DNA of 64,000 nt from an uncultured Bacteroidales bacterium (GTDB lineage: Bacteria > Bacteroidota > Bacteroidia > Bacteroidales > P3), in the NCBI GenBank assembly GCA_900319865.1, contig ONQD01000004.1, positions 21,184 through 85,183 of the forward strand. Reading direction: 5' to 3'. Position numbers and translations under genes: made by a program. The number at the start of each line of letters is the position of its first letter. Position 1 is the first letter of the stretch. The notes beneath the pieces were generated by a model, which was given only the letters and a program-made list of their open reading frames with translations, made no database searches and was not told where the DNA came from. Shown here piece after piece: positions 54,901 through 63,562 of this stretch.

Positions 54901-55290
54901 ATAATGGTCGTTGGTGCAAAAGCCATCGCAACCAAAGAAATTAATCTTCGGGTTGTTGATGTTTGCATTCGACGAGCTGAAAGGTGTAGTGTAGTTGGCG
55001 GTTCCCGTCACCGTGGGACCCAAACGCAGGTTGCCGTCGGCATTGACGGAAAACTGGGTGTAACGATCCTCACCGAACGGGAAACTGAATCCCAAATTCT
55101 GTACGGTGGAAACACCGAAGTCGCCCGCACCGGGTGAGATGAGGGAAGTGAGAGATGTGGGGACATCAATCCACTTAGTGGTGTCGGTCCCCGTCGCAAA
55201 GGTGTATTCCCCAAGCGACTGTCCTTGTGTCACCAGTGGCATGACAAGTGTCATGGCCAACAGCAACAGTTTACATAAGTGTTTTCTCAT
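45946..55290 (-). CDS. giant T9SS adhesin with jelly-roll and fibronectin type III modules (3,114 aa)
   Basis: Signal peptide MRKHLCKLLLLAMTLVMPLV, then an N-terminal beta domain to about 235. Eight or nine units of 250-280 residues follow, each a jelly-roll of the cleaved-adhesin/MAM kind (consensus LPY-E-F, CW, PY, VGVMT-P-D, Y(I/V)DD) and an FN3 domain (CP-P--L----TSA-LSW). Units start near residues 333, 600, 868, 1127, 1397 (a different anchor-like module with IFTAQELAEMGIYSNNLI), 1672, 1945, 2208 and 2480. Four more FN3 domains lie between about 2663 and 3030. The sorting domain (CTIYPNPASSS, about 3037, to MVKKLVVR) ends the protein. It is exported by T9SS and anchored at the surface. 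It likely binds carbohydrate or protein partners. The last ~280 residues nearly match the next gene. Confidence 0.9.
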   Translation of the reverse strand: MRKHLCKLLLLAMTLVMPLVTQGQSLGEYTFATGTDTTKWIDVPTSLTSLISPGAGDFGVSTVQNLGFSFPFGEDRYTQFSVNADGNLRLGPTVTGTANYTTPFSSSNANINNPKINFFGCDGFCTNDHYVRYIHTVDANNDSVGVVEFCTGTYNSTTRSNLYRWQVQLYHNGNIVIVYGPAPNETPNVTRQQGLCVSSSDGWIVNASDVATHFTSGLSTTIPTRTWPSAGRYYSFQAPVMSCPRPYSISISDLTTSSFTFSWVDTSSVSAWIVRLAAGDSLIYDNMEYVSPVYFTDLLPNTDYTVSVAGICDAGDTSRFLSSSFRTPCNPIDSLPYFCGFEDSPTGSGTNANFVDCWMRLNNGTTYFGYPYVGSSTYAHSGLKGLYWLASTGATYGDYMYVVLPMVDVDMYPINTLMLKFWAKSTSASTSPVFEVGVMTNPNDTGTFTLVQTVNVAGFTNWTEFEAPLTSYTGQGAFIAVRALRPATTWTAYVDDFSLDVLPSCMRPEGLAATNVTPTTADITWLMGSPYEYEAEYGLTGFTQGTGIVTTVYDTLLQLTGLTMGTTYDVYVRGICGDDTSSWAMLRFTTTCKELEATDLPYVETFEAYGTGSSSPISPCWNKFSSTSVAYPYPYSTAAINGLRGLYFYSYFSSSGRTYCYATLPAVSHDLPVNTLMLELLAKRNTTSSYYSKLVVGVATSLDSIAQFTPVDTIDITGEATGSVHSFEVPFASYSDTGRYIVLYSPTPDSAHYNSIYIDDVQLRFIPSCFRPTTAVLTALGADSATILWTPDPRTPAPTAGFTVEYGPVGYAEGTGTTVFTSDTTVQLTGLDPATTYEVNIVADCGDAQSDPTTITFRTACAYIPNDSLPYTEDFDSYPAGSSVSDGQTYNSCWYKGTNYTTLYPYVYTTNHHSAPNAMYFYATANYYSYLALPAFESDINQLELSFELLKTSANYGRIRVGVMDIPTDISTFHTLADVQPDEINVWQRFVLSFPDYEGTGRYFAFLLPDSITAYAQLDDISVNPLSSCPTPLNVEVVTAASTSATLTWDNDSTVTSWTVYYGAPGFSIDTAQTDITSTNSYTITGLQPQTEYQVMVAALCGSEHSNLTYPVTFRTECMPIATASLPYVENFDSYPAGTAINDGQNMNPCWNKGTNSTSKYPFLYSNYSSSTPNSLRFYSTTTYYSYAVLPLFESDIHNLRVNFDLVRYSTSYTGKITVGVMTNTHNINTFTPITTCYPGNVPVSQPVSFEVPFDSYEGTDGHIAFLAVNDSTNYAHLDNVVVSLLPTCRRSSGMMASNVTTTTADLSWNNSSGSISGFVVAYGTDSDFNPDSNAQYITVTDSALTLTGLSNYTTYYWAVRALCSGDSSEWSDIEMFRTLLDCGTNYVNIIDTIGHGTSTSAYYAFYSSTSYPNGYSRNIFTAQELAEMGIYSNNLINGISLHCGSTGGTINDVRIYMAETDLEGFGSPAANDTISRTDMTLVYQGNLSCAAGQWVDIPFDTAFTFDGSSNLMVLLARQDYASASVNFYYSSTSPNYLSVYGYRSSATANLTCTRTYNRSDMIFNICSEVPSCEWPVDIALADLQPTSATFSWQGSGIGYETALGEPGFNPDTVASLAGIHQTTTSTSITYAGLNSNSNYDFYVRSYCSTGDTSEWSYVYSFRTPCTASSLPYTEGFESYSSGSANPISSCWTKGTNSTTAYPYPYSTNAISGNISLYFFASHTSSAGIYSYAALPLMAAPVDSLQLTFNMRRYSSTTTTYTSRLVVGLMTDPSDIATFTPVDTIDLHDAAPLSVAWVEVPFAGYTNNGQYIALYNEIPPFYPGSTSAYSYVYVDDIYVDYIPSCPSPVNITVVDSTITTHSAQLSWTNRASSAIGYQIEYGPEGFAHGTGSLVYSTTTSTTLTGLTSGMVYDAYIRAICSGSDTGSWSQGVTFVTLCEPMDFLPVSYDFEGLPTGTNAQFPICWNRINNGTTYNYYPYVNSSTTNAHGGTNYLYFYTATTTTTYGDYALAVLPEIDTLTYPANTLEVSFWGKGSSSSYDNSIIVGIMSDPEDQTTFVPVQTITMDNTYQEYHVSFAGLTGHGSYPAFRKNRASTLGYAYIDDVTIAQLSACPRPFGLQAVTSTATTATLAWTDTIGSSQWQITYRPLGATTDSYADVVTNPATLTGLTPATAYSFRVKAYCSDGVSLSDVSLNEGHFSTSQIPDTVPVLYDFEDPAQWAAWQTTSNSTIGWYRGSAPYSDNRHAIYISADSGATRSTNMNAIVNACAYRDIDFGSVPRSCNVSFRINVGGSQAANYDGVAVFLTNPSTYVESSDTRLTTPWGHVNDLYLDIVRRSNGWQTHNVSLDNVSGVQRLVFYWFNQSTGAADFVGEPPAIDSIMVYDQPCVRPFDLDVTAVSENSADLTWNAPVSGTTYVLAFRQAGDPASANRYDTVNTNHATIYGLSANTEYHCWVRRICDAEHSSSYSSGLSFRTICGHFPAFDTIREGFEGLQATTYSGTDGILPDCWEGYSNGTSANYIPHVVGSGSYWYTVEGTNSVTLTSGSSASVGNTKILRLPLTSEPVNTLTLTYWMCTEGNSQGTLSVGYMTGDDFENDFVAIKDIPASTTTQHSGNGLQDNRGIYDTVQFDTVPANAMYVAFRWYHNATFYSVALDNIELTSSVSCPAPVLLGTSNTYESIDISWLAAADTFDVAITTGTWTDNITPLATVTSRAYSFTGLTPATRYVVGVRQHCTDGVNSIWATAVVFTDSLGCVAPENFSVSNITNATAQFDWTTIGEETNWNIHIWNSASLDSLYLCTTHPVTLGGLTAGVTYNASIQPLCGTSLIPGDWSDTLTFTTATCPDVTDAAASDVTASSVTLNWAADPTAQGWTIEYGYAGFIQGQGTQVDVTTNSYVVNGLEEETEYDFHIKAICGTDWTSEHWVNVSATTLHNDVTCNAPTSVTVNAAATTATVSWTAGEGNNSFEVEYGVRGFSHGSGAIVESQNTTVDINGLEPNTQYDLYVRGLCDQSTYSNWSTVATFTTQNVGINDVSDAVCTIYPNPASSSATITVTGVNGKVRITVVDMNGRTVASETLECSSDCAKTMDVDHLAQGAYFVRITGDDVNMVKKLVVR

Positions 55291-55441
55291 GATTTGAATA
55301 TTGTATTACTTATAATATTGTTTTTTCTCTTCAAACTAAAATATCACGTCAAAAAAGGATGCCCAAAGGAAGCTGTTCAATTACCATTAATAGCTGAAAA
55401 TAGTAGTATTTATGCATATTTCAGGACAATCTAAACGCGTA

Positions 55442-55469
55442 CAAAAATACAAAAAAAAACACACTACAA
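55442..55469 (-). promoter_or_regulatory. probable promoter of the 3,114-residue adhesin gene
   Basis: Minus strand TTG (55469-55467), 17 bases, TATTTTTG (55449-55442). The leader is about 145 bases. Confidence 0.55.
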
Positions 55470-55499
55470 TGTTAATCAATCTATAAAAAATAGTGAAAT

Positions 55500-56049
55500 A
55501 GCCCAACTCTACTGCGATGCCACATCTAGAGAACATAAAAACATCAACCACTTTCGCCCAATCCTCAATCCTCCTTATCGGCCCTATCCCCCACCCCACC
55601 CTCCAACAAATGAGCCTATTGGCCCTCGCCAGTCAAGTCGCCGCAACCCGCCTCTACTCAACCCCAACCGAGCAAATTCCTTATACCGCTCTCGGCTCCC
55701 GACTGCCCCGCAGCCGGCTACACACCGACACTTTCCAATGCCTCCCGCCAATACATCCCAATCGGTTTCAGGTAAACAGAAGGTTCGCCAAAGGTTCGCT
55801 TTTTCAACGCTACTTCAACGGTATTTCAACGCTTTTGAAGTGTCGAAATAGCGTTAATTGAGTGTGGATCATGCGATAGCGTATCGGACTCATGGCGAAT
55901 TGGAGGCTAAGTTACACTGTGGATGACTTGATTGGACGGCGGGGGAAAAACGAGGGGAACGGGGTAAAGTCTGTTGATGACTGATAATCCAAAAGTGTAC
56001 CTGAAAAAGCGGGAAAGAAGGTAAAAGTCGTCCTAATGGCAAAGTTGGG
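55500..56049. other. intergenic, no gene seen
   Basis: A plus-strand open frame (55,517-55,861) is low-complexity and shows no family likeness. A cluster of TTCAACG(G/C)-type words (about 55,790-55,850) is the only visible pattern. Confidence 0.5.
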
Positions 56050-56090
56050 TTAATAGTCTCACCTCTCAGGGGTGATTAATAGCAGTCCCC
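56050..56090 (+). repeat. dispersed intergenic repeat, 3'-end fragment (copy C)
   Basis: TTAATAGTCTCACCTCTCAG and GGGTGATTAATAGCAGTCCCC match the end of copy B at 20,492-20,535 almost exactly, including the small CACC...GGTG hairpin. Confidence 0.8.
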
Positions 56091-56091
56091 A

Positions 56092-56127
56092 TAAAAACAT
56101 TCGGGCGGCCGCAGGGGCCGCCCGAAT
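56092..56127 (-). terminator. terminator of the 2,418-residue adhesin gene
   Basis: Stem ATTCGGGCGGCC/GGCCGCCCGAAT (56099-56110 with 56116-56127), then TGTTTTTAT on the minus strand. The core GGGCGGCC is shared with the terminators at 45,845 and 63,743. Confidence 0.92.
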
Positions 56128-56182
56128 GGGGATGATATTCCGTGTTCCCCTCTCAGAGAGGGAGGGGAAACGGTGTGGGGAA

Positions 56183-59100
56183 TTAGCGAACCACAAGTTT
56201 TCTCACCATGTTGACTTCGTCGCCTGTGATGCGTACAAAGTAGGCACCCTGGGCGAGGTGGTCAACATCCATAGTCTTGGTGCAGTCGCTGTTGCATTCG
56301 AGGGTTTCGGCAGCAACGGTGCGGCCGTTCATATCGACAACAGAGATGCGGACCTTGCCGTTCACTCCGCTCACGCTGATGGTGGTAGAGCTGCTGGTGG
56401 GGTTCGGGTAGATGGTGCAGACTGCACCGCTGATGTTGTCGATGCCGACGTTGGCAGTGGTGAAGGTGGTTACAGTAGACCAGCTGCTGTAGGTGCTCTG
56501 GTCGCAGAGACCGCGCACATAGACATCATACTGGGTGTTGGGGGTGAGACCGTTGATGTCGGCAGAGGTGTTCTGTGCAGTGAGGACCGAACCGGAGCCG
56601 TGACTGAATCCAGTGGCGCCATACTCGAGTTCGAAGCTGGTGTTGCCTTCGCCGGCAGTCCAACTGACGGTGGCGGTGGTGGCGGTGGCATTCACTGTGA
56701 CACCGGTGGGAGCGTTGCAGGTGACGCCGCCGCTCAGGGTGGTGGCGGAGACATTGACCCAGTGTTCGCTGTTCCAGTCGGTACCGCAGATGGCTTTGAT
56801 GTGGAAGTCGTAGTCGGTTTCGTCCTCAAGACCGTTGACCACGTAGGTGTTGGTGTTGGCGGTCACCGTATAGCCCTGACCCTGGATGAATCCGGCATAG
56901 CCGTACTCGATGGTCCAGCCTTGGGCGGCGGGATCGGGGTTCCAGTTGAGGGTTACGCTGTTGGCGGTGACGTTGCTGGCGGTGAAGCCAGTGACGTCGG
57001 GGCAGGTGGCGGTGGTGAAGGTGGTAGTGTCGCTCCAGTCGCCTTCGAGCATGATGGCACCGCAAACGGGACGGACGGCGACATTGTAGGTGAGGCCGGC
57101 CGAGAAGCCGCTCAGCGTGGCGGGATGAGTGGTGACGCGGTAGATGCTGTCGAGTCCGCCGGTGAACCATACGTGGACATCCCACATACTCTCATTGCCG
57201 TTGACGGTCCAATCAAACACTGCAGAGGCGTTGGTGATTGCGGAAACGGTGACATTGTCGGGAGTGAGGCAAGGCAGGCTGTCGGTGGTGAAACCGCTGT
57301 ATGCCCACTCGCTGTAGCCGTTGCTGTCGGCGTTGCAGTCCTGACGCACACGGATGGAGTAGTTGGTGGAGGGCATGAGTCCAGTGAAGGTGTAGCTGTT
57401 GCCTACGACGGGGATGTCGGTGGCGGGCCAATCGGTGGCGTTAGCTTCCTTGATGTTGACTTCGTAGGAGGAGCCTGTGCCGGTCCAGTTGACGGTGGCC
57501 GACTGGTAGTCGTTGGTGATGCCGGTGATGGTGGGCTGCATGCAGGTGATAGGATTGCAGGTGAAGAGGCGGATGTCGCCTGTAGCGGTAAGGGTGTAGC
57601 CGCCGCTTACAGTGTTGATGTTGTAAGGATTGTTGTCATTATAAGCATAGCGGCCTTTGGGTAAAGAAGTATTGTGAGCGCAGAAATAGGGGGAGGAAGC
57701 CCATGAACCGTGATTGCGGTTTACTGCAAACAGCACATTGCTGTGGCCGTCCCATGTGAACGACGTATCGAAACTATGGAGCTGCCACTCGGTATCGGTA
57801 AAGTTGAAAGTACCATTGGATATCACCTGGACGAACTGATGGTTCGTGTCGGGCAAGATGAATCCGGCACTGAGGTCGCTCTCGCTGACATTGGCGAGGT
57901 ATACATCCATACCGGTGAAGTAGGTGGAACCGGTAGCGGTGGAGTAGGGATGGAAAGCAAAGGCGGTGATTTCGCCGAGGAGACCTGCCATCTGAGCCGA
58001 GTCGATGATGGTCTGCACATAGCTATAATTGTAGGTGGAGTATCCGACAGGCAAATAGTAGGAAGTGGTGGAAGTAGCAGTGGGTTCAATGTTCTCTACG
58101 TAACTCATGCCGTCGCAGAAAGCGGTCTGGAAGGTATTCATGACCCACACTCCGGTATCGCCCACGCCACAGATGCAACGTACATAGACATCGTATCTAC
58201 CCAAGGGCGAGAGGCCCGTGAGGACAGCGTTGGGGGTGAGAGTGGTGATGGTGGTGCCAGTGCCGCGGGGGAAGCCGACAGTGTCGTATTCCACTTCGTA
58301 GGAGATGGCGTCGGTGTTGTCCCAAACCACATTGAGCTGAGTTGAAAACTCAGGCACATCGGGATTGAGGCGGATGTTGAGCGGACGGCAGTAGAGCGGG
58401 ATGCAGTCGACATGGATTTCGAAACCGGAATACATAACCGAACCGTCGGTATGGAATGTTACTGTGATGGGGCCGATGGATGAGGTGAAGGGGCCGAAGG
58501 TGGTGGTTGAAGAAATGCCATAGTCGGTCCACAACTGGGTACCACTGGTGCCTACACCGTCATAGATGGTGATATAGTCGAAGGTGCCCTCAGTATAGGA
58601 TAGGCCACTGACCGAGACCAGAGAGGTGGGGTCGGTGGGCATGATGATAACGGTACTGTTCTGGTTGGCTGAATAGTTACCATCGGGACCGCCATCGTCA
58701 TAGATGACACCGCCGCACAGACGAACGGTATCTGTGGAGTTAGCAACCATCACATAGCTGTTGGGGGCAACCCGGATGGGGCCTTCCCACGCGGAGGTGT
58801 CGCCAGCACCGCAAACAGCACGAACCCAGAAGAAGTAGTCCTGTCCGCTGGTGAGACCACCAATAACGGCATAGGCGGAATCGATGACCGTAGTGTCGGC
58901 CACGGGGGTTGCATTGACGTTGGTGTCGACAGCAATTTGCCACTGGGTGGCTTCGCCGCGCTCGGTCCAAGCAAGAGAGACAGAGGTGGGTGTGTTGCCA
59001 GTGGAGACCAAATCTCCGACATGGGGGCAGGTGGGGATAGGCTCATAGCCTATTTCGTCCAACAAACCATACCAAGAACCATTGGGAGCGGACTGACCTG

Positions 59101-62100
59101 CTTTGATGGCAATATAGTTGCCGGGCAGATTATGACCAGCCAAAGGTATTTCGTAGAGTCGCCATTCATACAAGGTCACAAGAACGGTGTCTATGGCCTG
59201 GAATGTGGCGGGAACCGACGGGTCGGTCATGAGGCCGACATAAAGGGTGACGGGATCGCTGTAGCTGCCACCATTGTTATAGCCCCAGAAACGAACCTGT
59301 AAGCTGTCGATGGGGACAACCGTGGTGTCGATAGCGGGGAGGGTGATGATGGGGTCGAAGTTATCGTAAGAGTACCATGACCAATAGATACAATTGGCTC
59401 CATGATGGGCATCATAGTTATAGATATAGGGATAGTAATAGCTGTCATAGGGATTGTTCTCGCGGGTCCAGCAAGGATAGAATTTGGTGGAACTGCTGGA
59501 GCCCCATCCGAAGGGTACATTCTCAAAGCTCTCGGTAAAGTACATAGTGTCGAGCAAGAGGCATTCGGTGCGGAAGGTGAAGGCATTGGACCATCCGGAG
59601 GTGTCGCCAGAGGGGCATAATGCACGTACATAGAAGTCGTATCCGGTGTTGGGGGTGAGAGAGGTGAGGAGGATAGAATCGGCGTGGAGGTCTTGGGGCA
59701 CAAGGGTGTCGGGGTTGAAACCTTCAGGACCAAAGACGTACTGATAGTCGGTGACGCCGAGAGCACTCCAGCGCAGCATGGCAGAATCGGAAGTGATGTA
59801 TGAAAGCGATACATTTTCGATGCGGGCACATGGACGGATGTAGTCGACACGGATGTCATCGATATAAGGATAGCAATAGGAGCCTACGGGAGAAACGATA
59901 GTGATGTATCTTCCCGAGCCGGTATATTGGTTGAAACGTACACTCATGGCTTCCCAAACGTTGGTTGCTGTAGGAGCGACGGTGGCCACAGAGGTAAAGG
60001 TGGAGAAGTCTTCCGGATCGGTCATGACACCAACCATCAATTCATGAGAATAGGAGTTGTTTTCCTTGTACATCCAGAAGGTGAGCTCGAGCGTATCGAC
60101 AGGAGCATTGAAAACAGGAAGAGCGGCATAAGTGTAGCTGCTGTTGTCGGAATACATGTAGAGGCTGTTCATGCCGGAATGGGCATAGTAGGTTACGGGA
60201 TAAGGATAGGAGCCGTAGGAATAGGAAGTGCCCGAGTGCCAACATGCAGGTGTACCCGAAGAGGGGAAGGATTCAATATTATCGAGGAAGGGGAGGGAGT
60301 CGGGGACACAGGTGGTTTTGGCACTGAACAAGGCTGCGATAGCGGTGTCGCCACAGAGTGAGGTGATGCGGAAGGTATAGCGTGTGTTGGTAGCGAGGGG
60401 AGTGAAGATGTAGAAGTCATTGGTAGTGACGCCTTCACTGGTCCAAGCAGTGTCGGTTTCACCCTTATATTCTACCATCCAGGAGGTTTCCTGATAGCCC
60501 GGGGTCCACGAGAGGGAAATCATATTGTATGAGGAAGAATCGAACATCACTGTAGGACGGGCACAGGCCAGTTCCTCAGCACAGCCGGCAATATGGAAAC
60601 GCATGTTGCAACGGGTGTTATCCATGTTACCCAAAGAGGGGTTGGTGATATCGTAGGGAGAACCATCATTGTATATGATTCTGGACTTGCCTTCGGCGTA
60701 GTGTACATTGAAGGTATAGGAAGAGCCGTCGTAGGAGCCGGAGTTGTCGAGAACAACAACCAGAAGGTTGTCACCCGTATAGAGGAAAGAGTTGGTGAAA
60801 TCGAAGTGGTTCCAACCGGTGGTGGTGCAAACCAGCGGACCGGCATAAACCATGACGAAATTGGAAGAGTCGTAAGGCACATAGCCGTCGCTCAAATCGC
60901 TGACGGTGACATTGGCAAGATAGATGCTGCAGTTGGAGGCAGCCGAGTTGGGAGAGGTGTAGGCATAGTCGAAATCGATGCCGGAGATGATGGTTTGGCC
61001 TGTCATCTCTTCAGCAAGTACCAACTGCTGGGTGTAGCCGTAATTGTAGTAGTTGTTGTTGGGCAACTGCCAAGAGGTAGAGATATTGCTACCGGTGAGG
61101 GTAACGAGGTCGGAGATAGTGGTATCGAAAGCAAGGCAGGGAAGATGGGCAGTGGTGAAGAGAACACTATCGTATTCACCATAACTGCCACCGTCACAGG
61201 CTGAACGGACAAGAGCCTTGTAGGTAGTGTTGGCTGTGAGGCCGGTGAGAAGGACACCGGGGGTGGAGGAGGTGAAAGTCAGAGAGGCATCGGTAGCAGT
61301 GTCGATGCACAGGATTTCGTATTCGGTGGGAACGCCAAAATTGGTGCCCGAAATATTCCATGAGAGTGCTGCAGAACTGGTACCCACGCTGGAGGCCGTC
61401 AAGTTGGTGACAAAAGCACACTCGGCACCGGGGGCGCAGAGGGTGAAGAGTTCGAATCCTTCATAACCGCCTTGATAGCTACCGCCGGTGAAACGGACAG
61501 TGATGGGCCCTTGGTTGGAGCGCAGGTGGGGGATGACATCGGTGTAGTTGTTTGTTGTGGACTGCCAAAGCAAAGTGCCGTTGGTCCCCACACCTTCGTA
61601 GATGCGCAGTTGGGCATAGTAGGCATAGAGGTCGGTACTGCCCCAGAAGGTGATAACAGAGTCCTCGCTGCCGGGATAGATTACCACAGTATAGTCGGAA
61701 TAGGTGGAATATATGGCATCAGGACCGCCATTGTCGTAAATCACATAACCGCAGCCACGGAGAGTGTCGGAGCCAGATGTGCCCATAACATACTGTCCGG
61801 GGATGAAAGTGAGGGGACCCGTCCAGGGGCTGGATTCGGAGCAAATGGAACGGACATAGGCGTTATAGATATGGCCACCCAAAAGGTCGGTCAACACAGC
61901 AGAAGTGTCGTAGACAGAGATGACGTTGTTGGAGGTATCGGGGTTGAAGTTCGTAGTGTCGTAGGCCACTTCCCAAGAGGTAGCGGAACCCACTTCGCGC
62001 CAACCGAGAGCAGCCCAGTTGGTGCCAGTGCTGTCAACTCTCAGTCTCTGGGGTGCCAGACACGAAGGCATGGTTTCGACCGTTAAGTCATCGAGCATAA

Positions 62101-63439
62101 GGGTGTACTGGCCACCGGTGCCCGTGGTGCGCATGGCCATGCGGTTGCCCGTGCCACTGTATTCGTTGAAAAGTATAGTGTAGAGATGGTATGAATTGCC
62201 CCAGTTGTTGCCGCTTCCAAGAATGAGGTCGACGGTATCGACAGGAACGAAAACGGTGTCTTCCATAACACCCACCTCAAACACGAAGTTATTGCTCATG
62301 ACAGAGGCATAGAAGGACATCTGGAGGGTATTGATGTCGTCCATGACGGGGAGAGCAATGATTTCGGTTTCGGCAGTAGCGCTCTCAAATTCGAAATAGA
62401 CATTGCTGTTACGGGCATTGGACGAGTACTCGTAGGCGGCAGGGAAAGTGGAGGCAGAGCTGCTGCCCTGAGCCACAGATTGCCAGCAGTTGGGAATCTC
62501 GCCAGTGGCCAAATCCTCAAAGCCGGTGGAATAAGGTACAGTAGTGGCACCCATGCAAGCGGAGCGGAAATTCGCAACGTTGGTCCAAGTGCTGTTGGTC
62601 GAAGCATCGCAAAGGGCACGGACATAGACATAGTACAGAATATTAGAGCCAAGGCCTGTAACAGTGTATGTGGTGTCGGTGGCCATAAGGCCGCTGGCAG
62701 AAGTAAAATCGGTAATGGCAGAGTCGGAGACTATCACCTCCCACGAGGTGGCACCACCGTTTTCCGACCAAGTGATGGTGGCCTGGTCGTGAGTGATGTT
62801 AGACACAGCCACATTGGAAGGAGTAGCACAATAGGTGGAAAAAGAGTTGATGCCCAAACGGATATTCGGCAAGAAAGACCCCGAATATGCATCGGTGGGA
62901 GGAGTTACGAGCGAATAGGGATTATCGTCATTGTACTTATAGATGGAACGGTTTCCACCCGACATGGATGTACCCTTATAGTAGGGGTAACCAGAGTTGT
63001 AGGAGCCTGTGCCATCAACAAAAGCAATCACCAAATCGGCAGTGTCCTGATAGGAGAAGGCACTGTCGAGAGTGATGGTGACCCAGCCAGAGCTGAAGGA
63101 AACGGTTCCTTGGAACACTTGCTGGAAGTTCGATGCAGCAACGGCATCAGCACCGTCGGAGAAAGAACTCTTGTGCAGCTCAGCCATGTAGATGGTGAGT
63201 GTGCGGTTAGCCGAACCATTGTCCACCTCGAAACCAATTTGGTCTATGTCACCATCGATGCCAATCTCGCTGGCATGATAGATAAACTGGGTGAACGAAT
63301 AGTTGAAGAAGGTGTAGGTCGGGACATACGGACTCGTTTGTAGCCCAGACCCTACAAACACATTGTAATGTGTTTGTGCCTGTGTCGCCATTGGCACTAG
63401 CAGAAAAGCCAACAGCAATGAAATAAGGAATTTTTTCAT
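56183..63439 (-). CDS. giant T9SS adhesin with FN3, jelly-roll, anchor and CUB-like modules (2,418 aa)
   Basis: Signal peptide MKKFLISLLLAFLLVPMATQ. An anchor-like module spans about 28-195 (FIYHASEIGIDGDIDQIGFE), and two more start near 790 and 1793. Jelly-roll units start near 298 (VPYSTGFEDL), 1050 and 1298. Two CUB-like modules sit near 560 (GYVIYDNGGPDAIYSTYSDY) and 1570 (GGVIYDDGGPDGNYSANQNS). FN3 domains separate them (CATPSNVAVSNITHDQATIT, and others) and fill the last 400 residues. The sorting domain starts near 2340 (CTIYPNPTSSS). It is surface-anchored through T9SS. Compared with its larger neighbour it is more mosaic, but the C-terminal FN3 pair and sorting domain are nearly identical. 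The gene has its own promoter and terminator. Confidence 0.9.
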   Translation of the reverse strand: MKKFLISLLLAFLLVPMATQAQTHYNVFVGSGLQTSPYVPTYTFFNYSFTQFIYHASEIGIDGDIDQIGFEVDNGSANRTLTIYMAELHKSSFSDGADAVAASNFQQVFQGTVSFSSGWVTITLDSAFSYQDTADLVIAFVDGTGSYNSGYPYYKGTSMSGGNRSIYKYNDDNPYSLVTPPTDAYSGSFLPNIRLGINSFSTYCATPSNVAVSNITHDQATITWSENGGATSWEVIVSDSAITDFTSASGLMATDTTYTVTGLGSNILYYVYVRALCDASTNSTWTNVANFRSACMGATTVPYSTGFEDLATGEIPNCWQSVAQGSSSASTFPAAYEYSSNARNSNVYFEFESATAETEIIALPVMDDINTLQMSFYASVMSNNFVFEVGVMEDTVFVPVDTVDLILGSGNNWGNSYHLYTILFNEYSGTGNRMAMRTTGTGGQYTLMLDDLTVETMPSCLAPQRLRVDSTGTNWAALGWREVGSATSWEVAYDTTNFNPDTSNNVISVYDTSAVLTDLLGGHIYNAYVRSICSESSPWTGPLTFIPGQYVMGTSGSDTLRGCGYVIYDNGGPDAIYSTYSDYTVVIYPGSEDSVITFWGSTDLYAYYAQLRIYEGVGTNGTLLWQSTTNNYTDVIPHLRSNQGPITVRFTGGSYQGGYEGFELFTLCAPGAECAFVTNLTASSVGTSSAALSWNISGTNFGVPTEYEILCIDTATDASLTFTSSTPGVLLTGLTANTTYKALVRSACDGGSYGEYDSVLFTTAHLPCLAFDTTISDLVTLTGSNISTSWQLPNNNYYNYGYTQQLVLAEEMTGQTIISGIDFDYAYTSPNSAASNCSIYLANVTVSDLSDGYVPYDSSNFVMVYAGPLVCTTTGWNHFDFTNSFLYTGDNLLVVVLDNSGSYDGSSYTFNVHYAEGKSRIIYNDGSPYDITNPSLGNMDNTRCNMRFHIAGCAEELACARPTVMFDSSSYNMISLSWTPGYQETSWMVEYKGETDTAWTSEGVTTNDFYIFTPLATNTRYTFRITSLCGDTAIAALFSAKTTCVPDSLPFLDNIESFPSSGTPACWHSGTSYSYGSYPYPVTYYAHSGMNSLYMYSDNSSYTYAALPVFNAPVDTLELTFWMYKENNSYSHELMVGVMTDPEDFSTFTSVATVAPTATNVWEAMSVRFNQYTGSGRYITIVSPVGSYCYPYIDDIRVDYIRPCARIENVSLSYITSDSAMLRWSALGVTDYQYVFGPEGFNPDTLVPQDLHADSILLTSLTPNTGYDFYVRALCPSGDTSGWSNAFTFRTECLLLDTMYFTESFENVPFGWGSSSSTKFYPCWTRENNPYDSYYYPYIYNYDAHHGANCIYWSWYSYDNFDPIITLPAIDTTVVPIDSLQVRFWGYNNGGSYSDPVTLYVGLMTDPSVPATFQAIDTVLVTLYEWRLYEIPLAGHNLPGNYIAIKAGQSAPNGSWYGLLDEIGYEPIPTCPHVGDLVSTGNTPTSVSLAWTERGEATQWQIAVDTNVNATPVADTTVIDSAYAVIGGLTSGQDYFFWVRAVCGAGDTSAWEGPIRVAPNSYVMVANSTDTVRLCGGVIYDDGGPDGNYSANQNSTVIIMPTDPTSLVSVSGLSYTEGTFDYITIYDGVGTSGTQLWTDYGISSTTTFGPFTSSIGPITVTFHTDGSVMYSGFEIHVDCIPLYCRPLNIRLNPDVPEFSTQLNVVWDNTDAISYEVEYDTVGFPRGTGTTITTLTPNAVLTGLSPLGRYDVYVRCICGVGDTGVWVMNTFQTAFCDGMSYVENIEPTATSTTSYYLPVGYSTYNYSYVQTIIDSAQMAGLLGEITAFAFHPYSTATGSTYFTGMDVYLANVSESDLSAGFILPDTNHQFVQVISNGTFNFTDTEWQLHSFDTSFTWDGHSNVLFAVNRNHGSWASSPYFCAHNTSLPKGRYAYNDNNPYNINTVSGGYTLTATGDIRLFTCNPITCMQPTITGITNDYQSATVNWTGTGSSYEVNIKEANATDWPATDIPVVGNSYTFTGLMPSTNYSIRVRQDCNADSNGYSEWAYSGFTTDSLPCLTPDNVTVSAITNASAVFDWTVNGNESMWDVHVWFTGGLDSIYRVTTHPATLSGFSAGLTYNVAVRPVCGAIMLEGDWSDTTTFTTATCPDVTGFTASNVTANSVTLNWNPDPAAQGWTIEYGYAGFIQGQGYTVTANTNTYVVNGLEDETDYDFHIKAICGTDWNSEHWVNVSATTLSGGVTCNAPTGVTVNATATTATVSWTAGEGNTSFELEYGATGFSHGSGSVLTAQNTSADINGLTPNTQYDVYVRGLCDQSTYSSWSTVTTFTTANVGIDNISGAVCTIYPNPTSSSTTISVSGVNGKVRISVVDMNGRTVAAETLECNSDCTKTMDVDHLAQGAYFVRITGDEVNMVRKLVVR

Positions 63440-63562
63440 GTGTACACTTATTTGTTAATAAAAAAGAATTACGTTAGTACATACACTCCTGACCTTTCTT
63501 CCTCTGGAACAGGGCAAAACCTCGATGCCCAATAAACAGAAAATTAATAGTCAAAGAGTTTG

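Noticed and set aside
55517-55861. 114-codon plus-strand frame
   Set aside because: Low-complexity, no promoter or domain.
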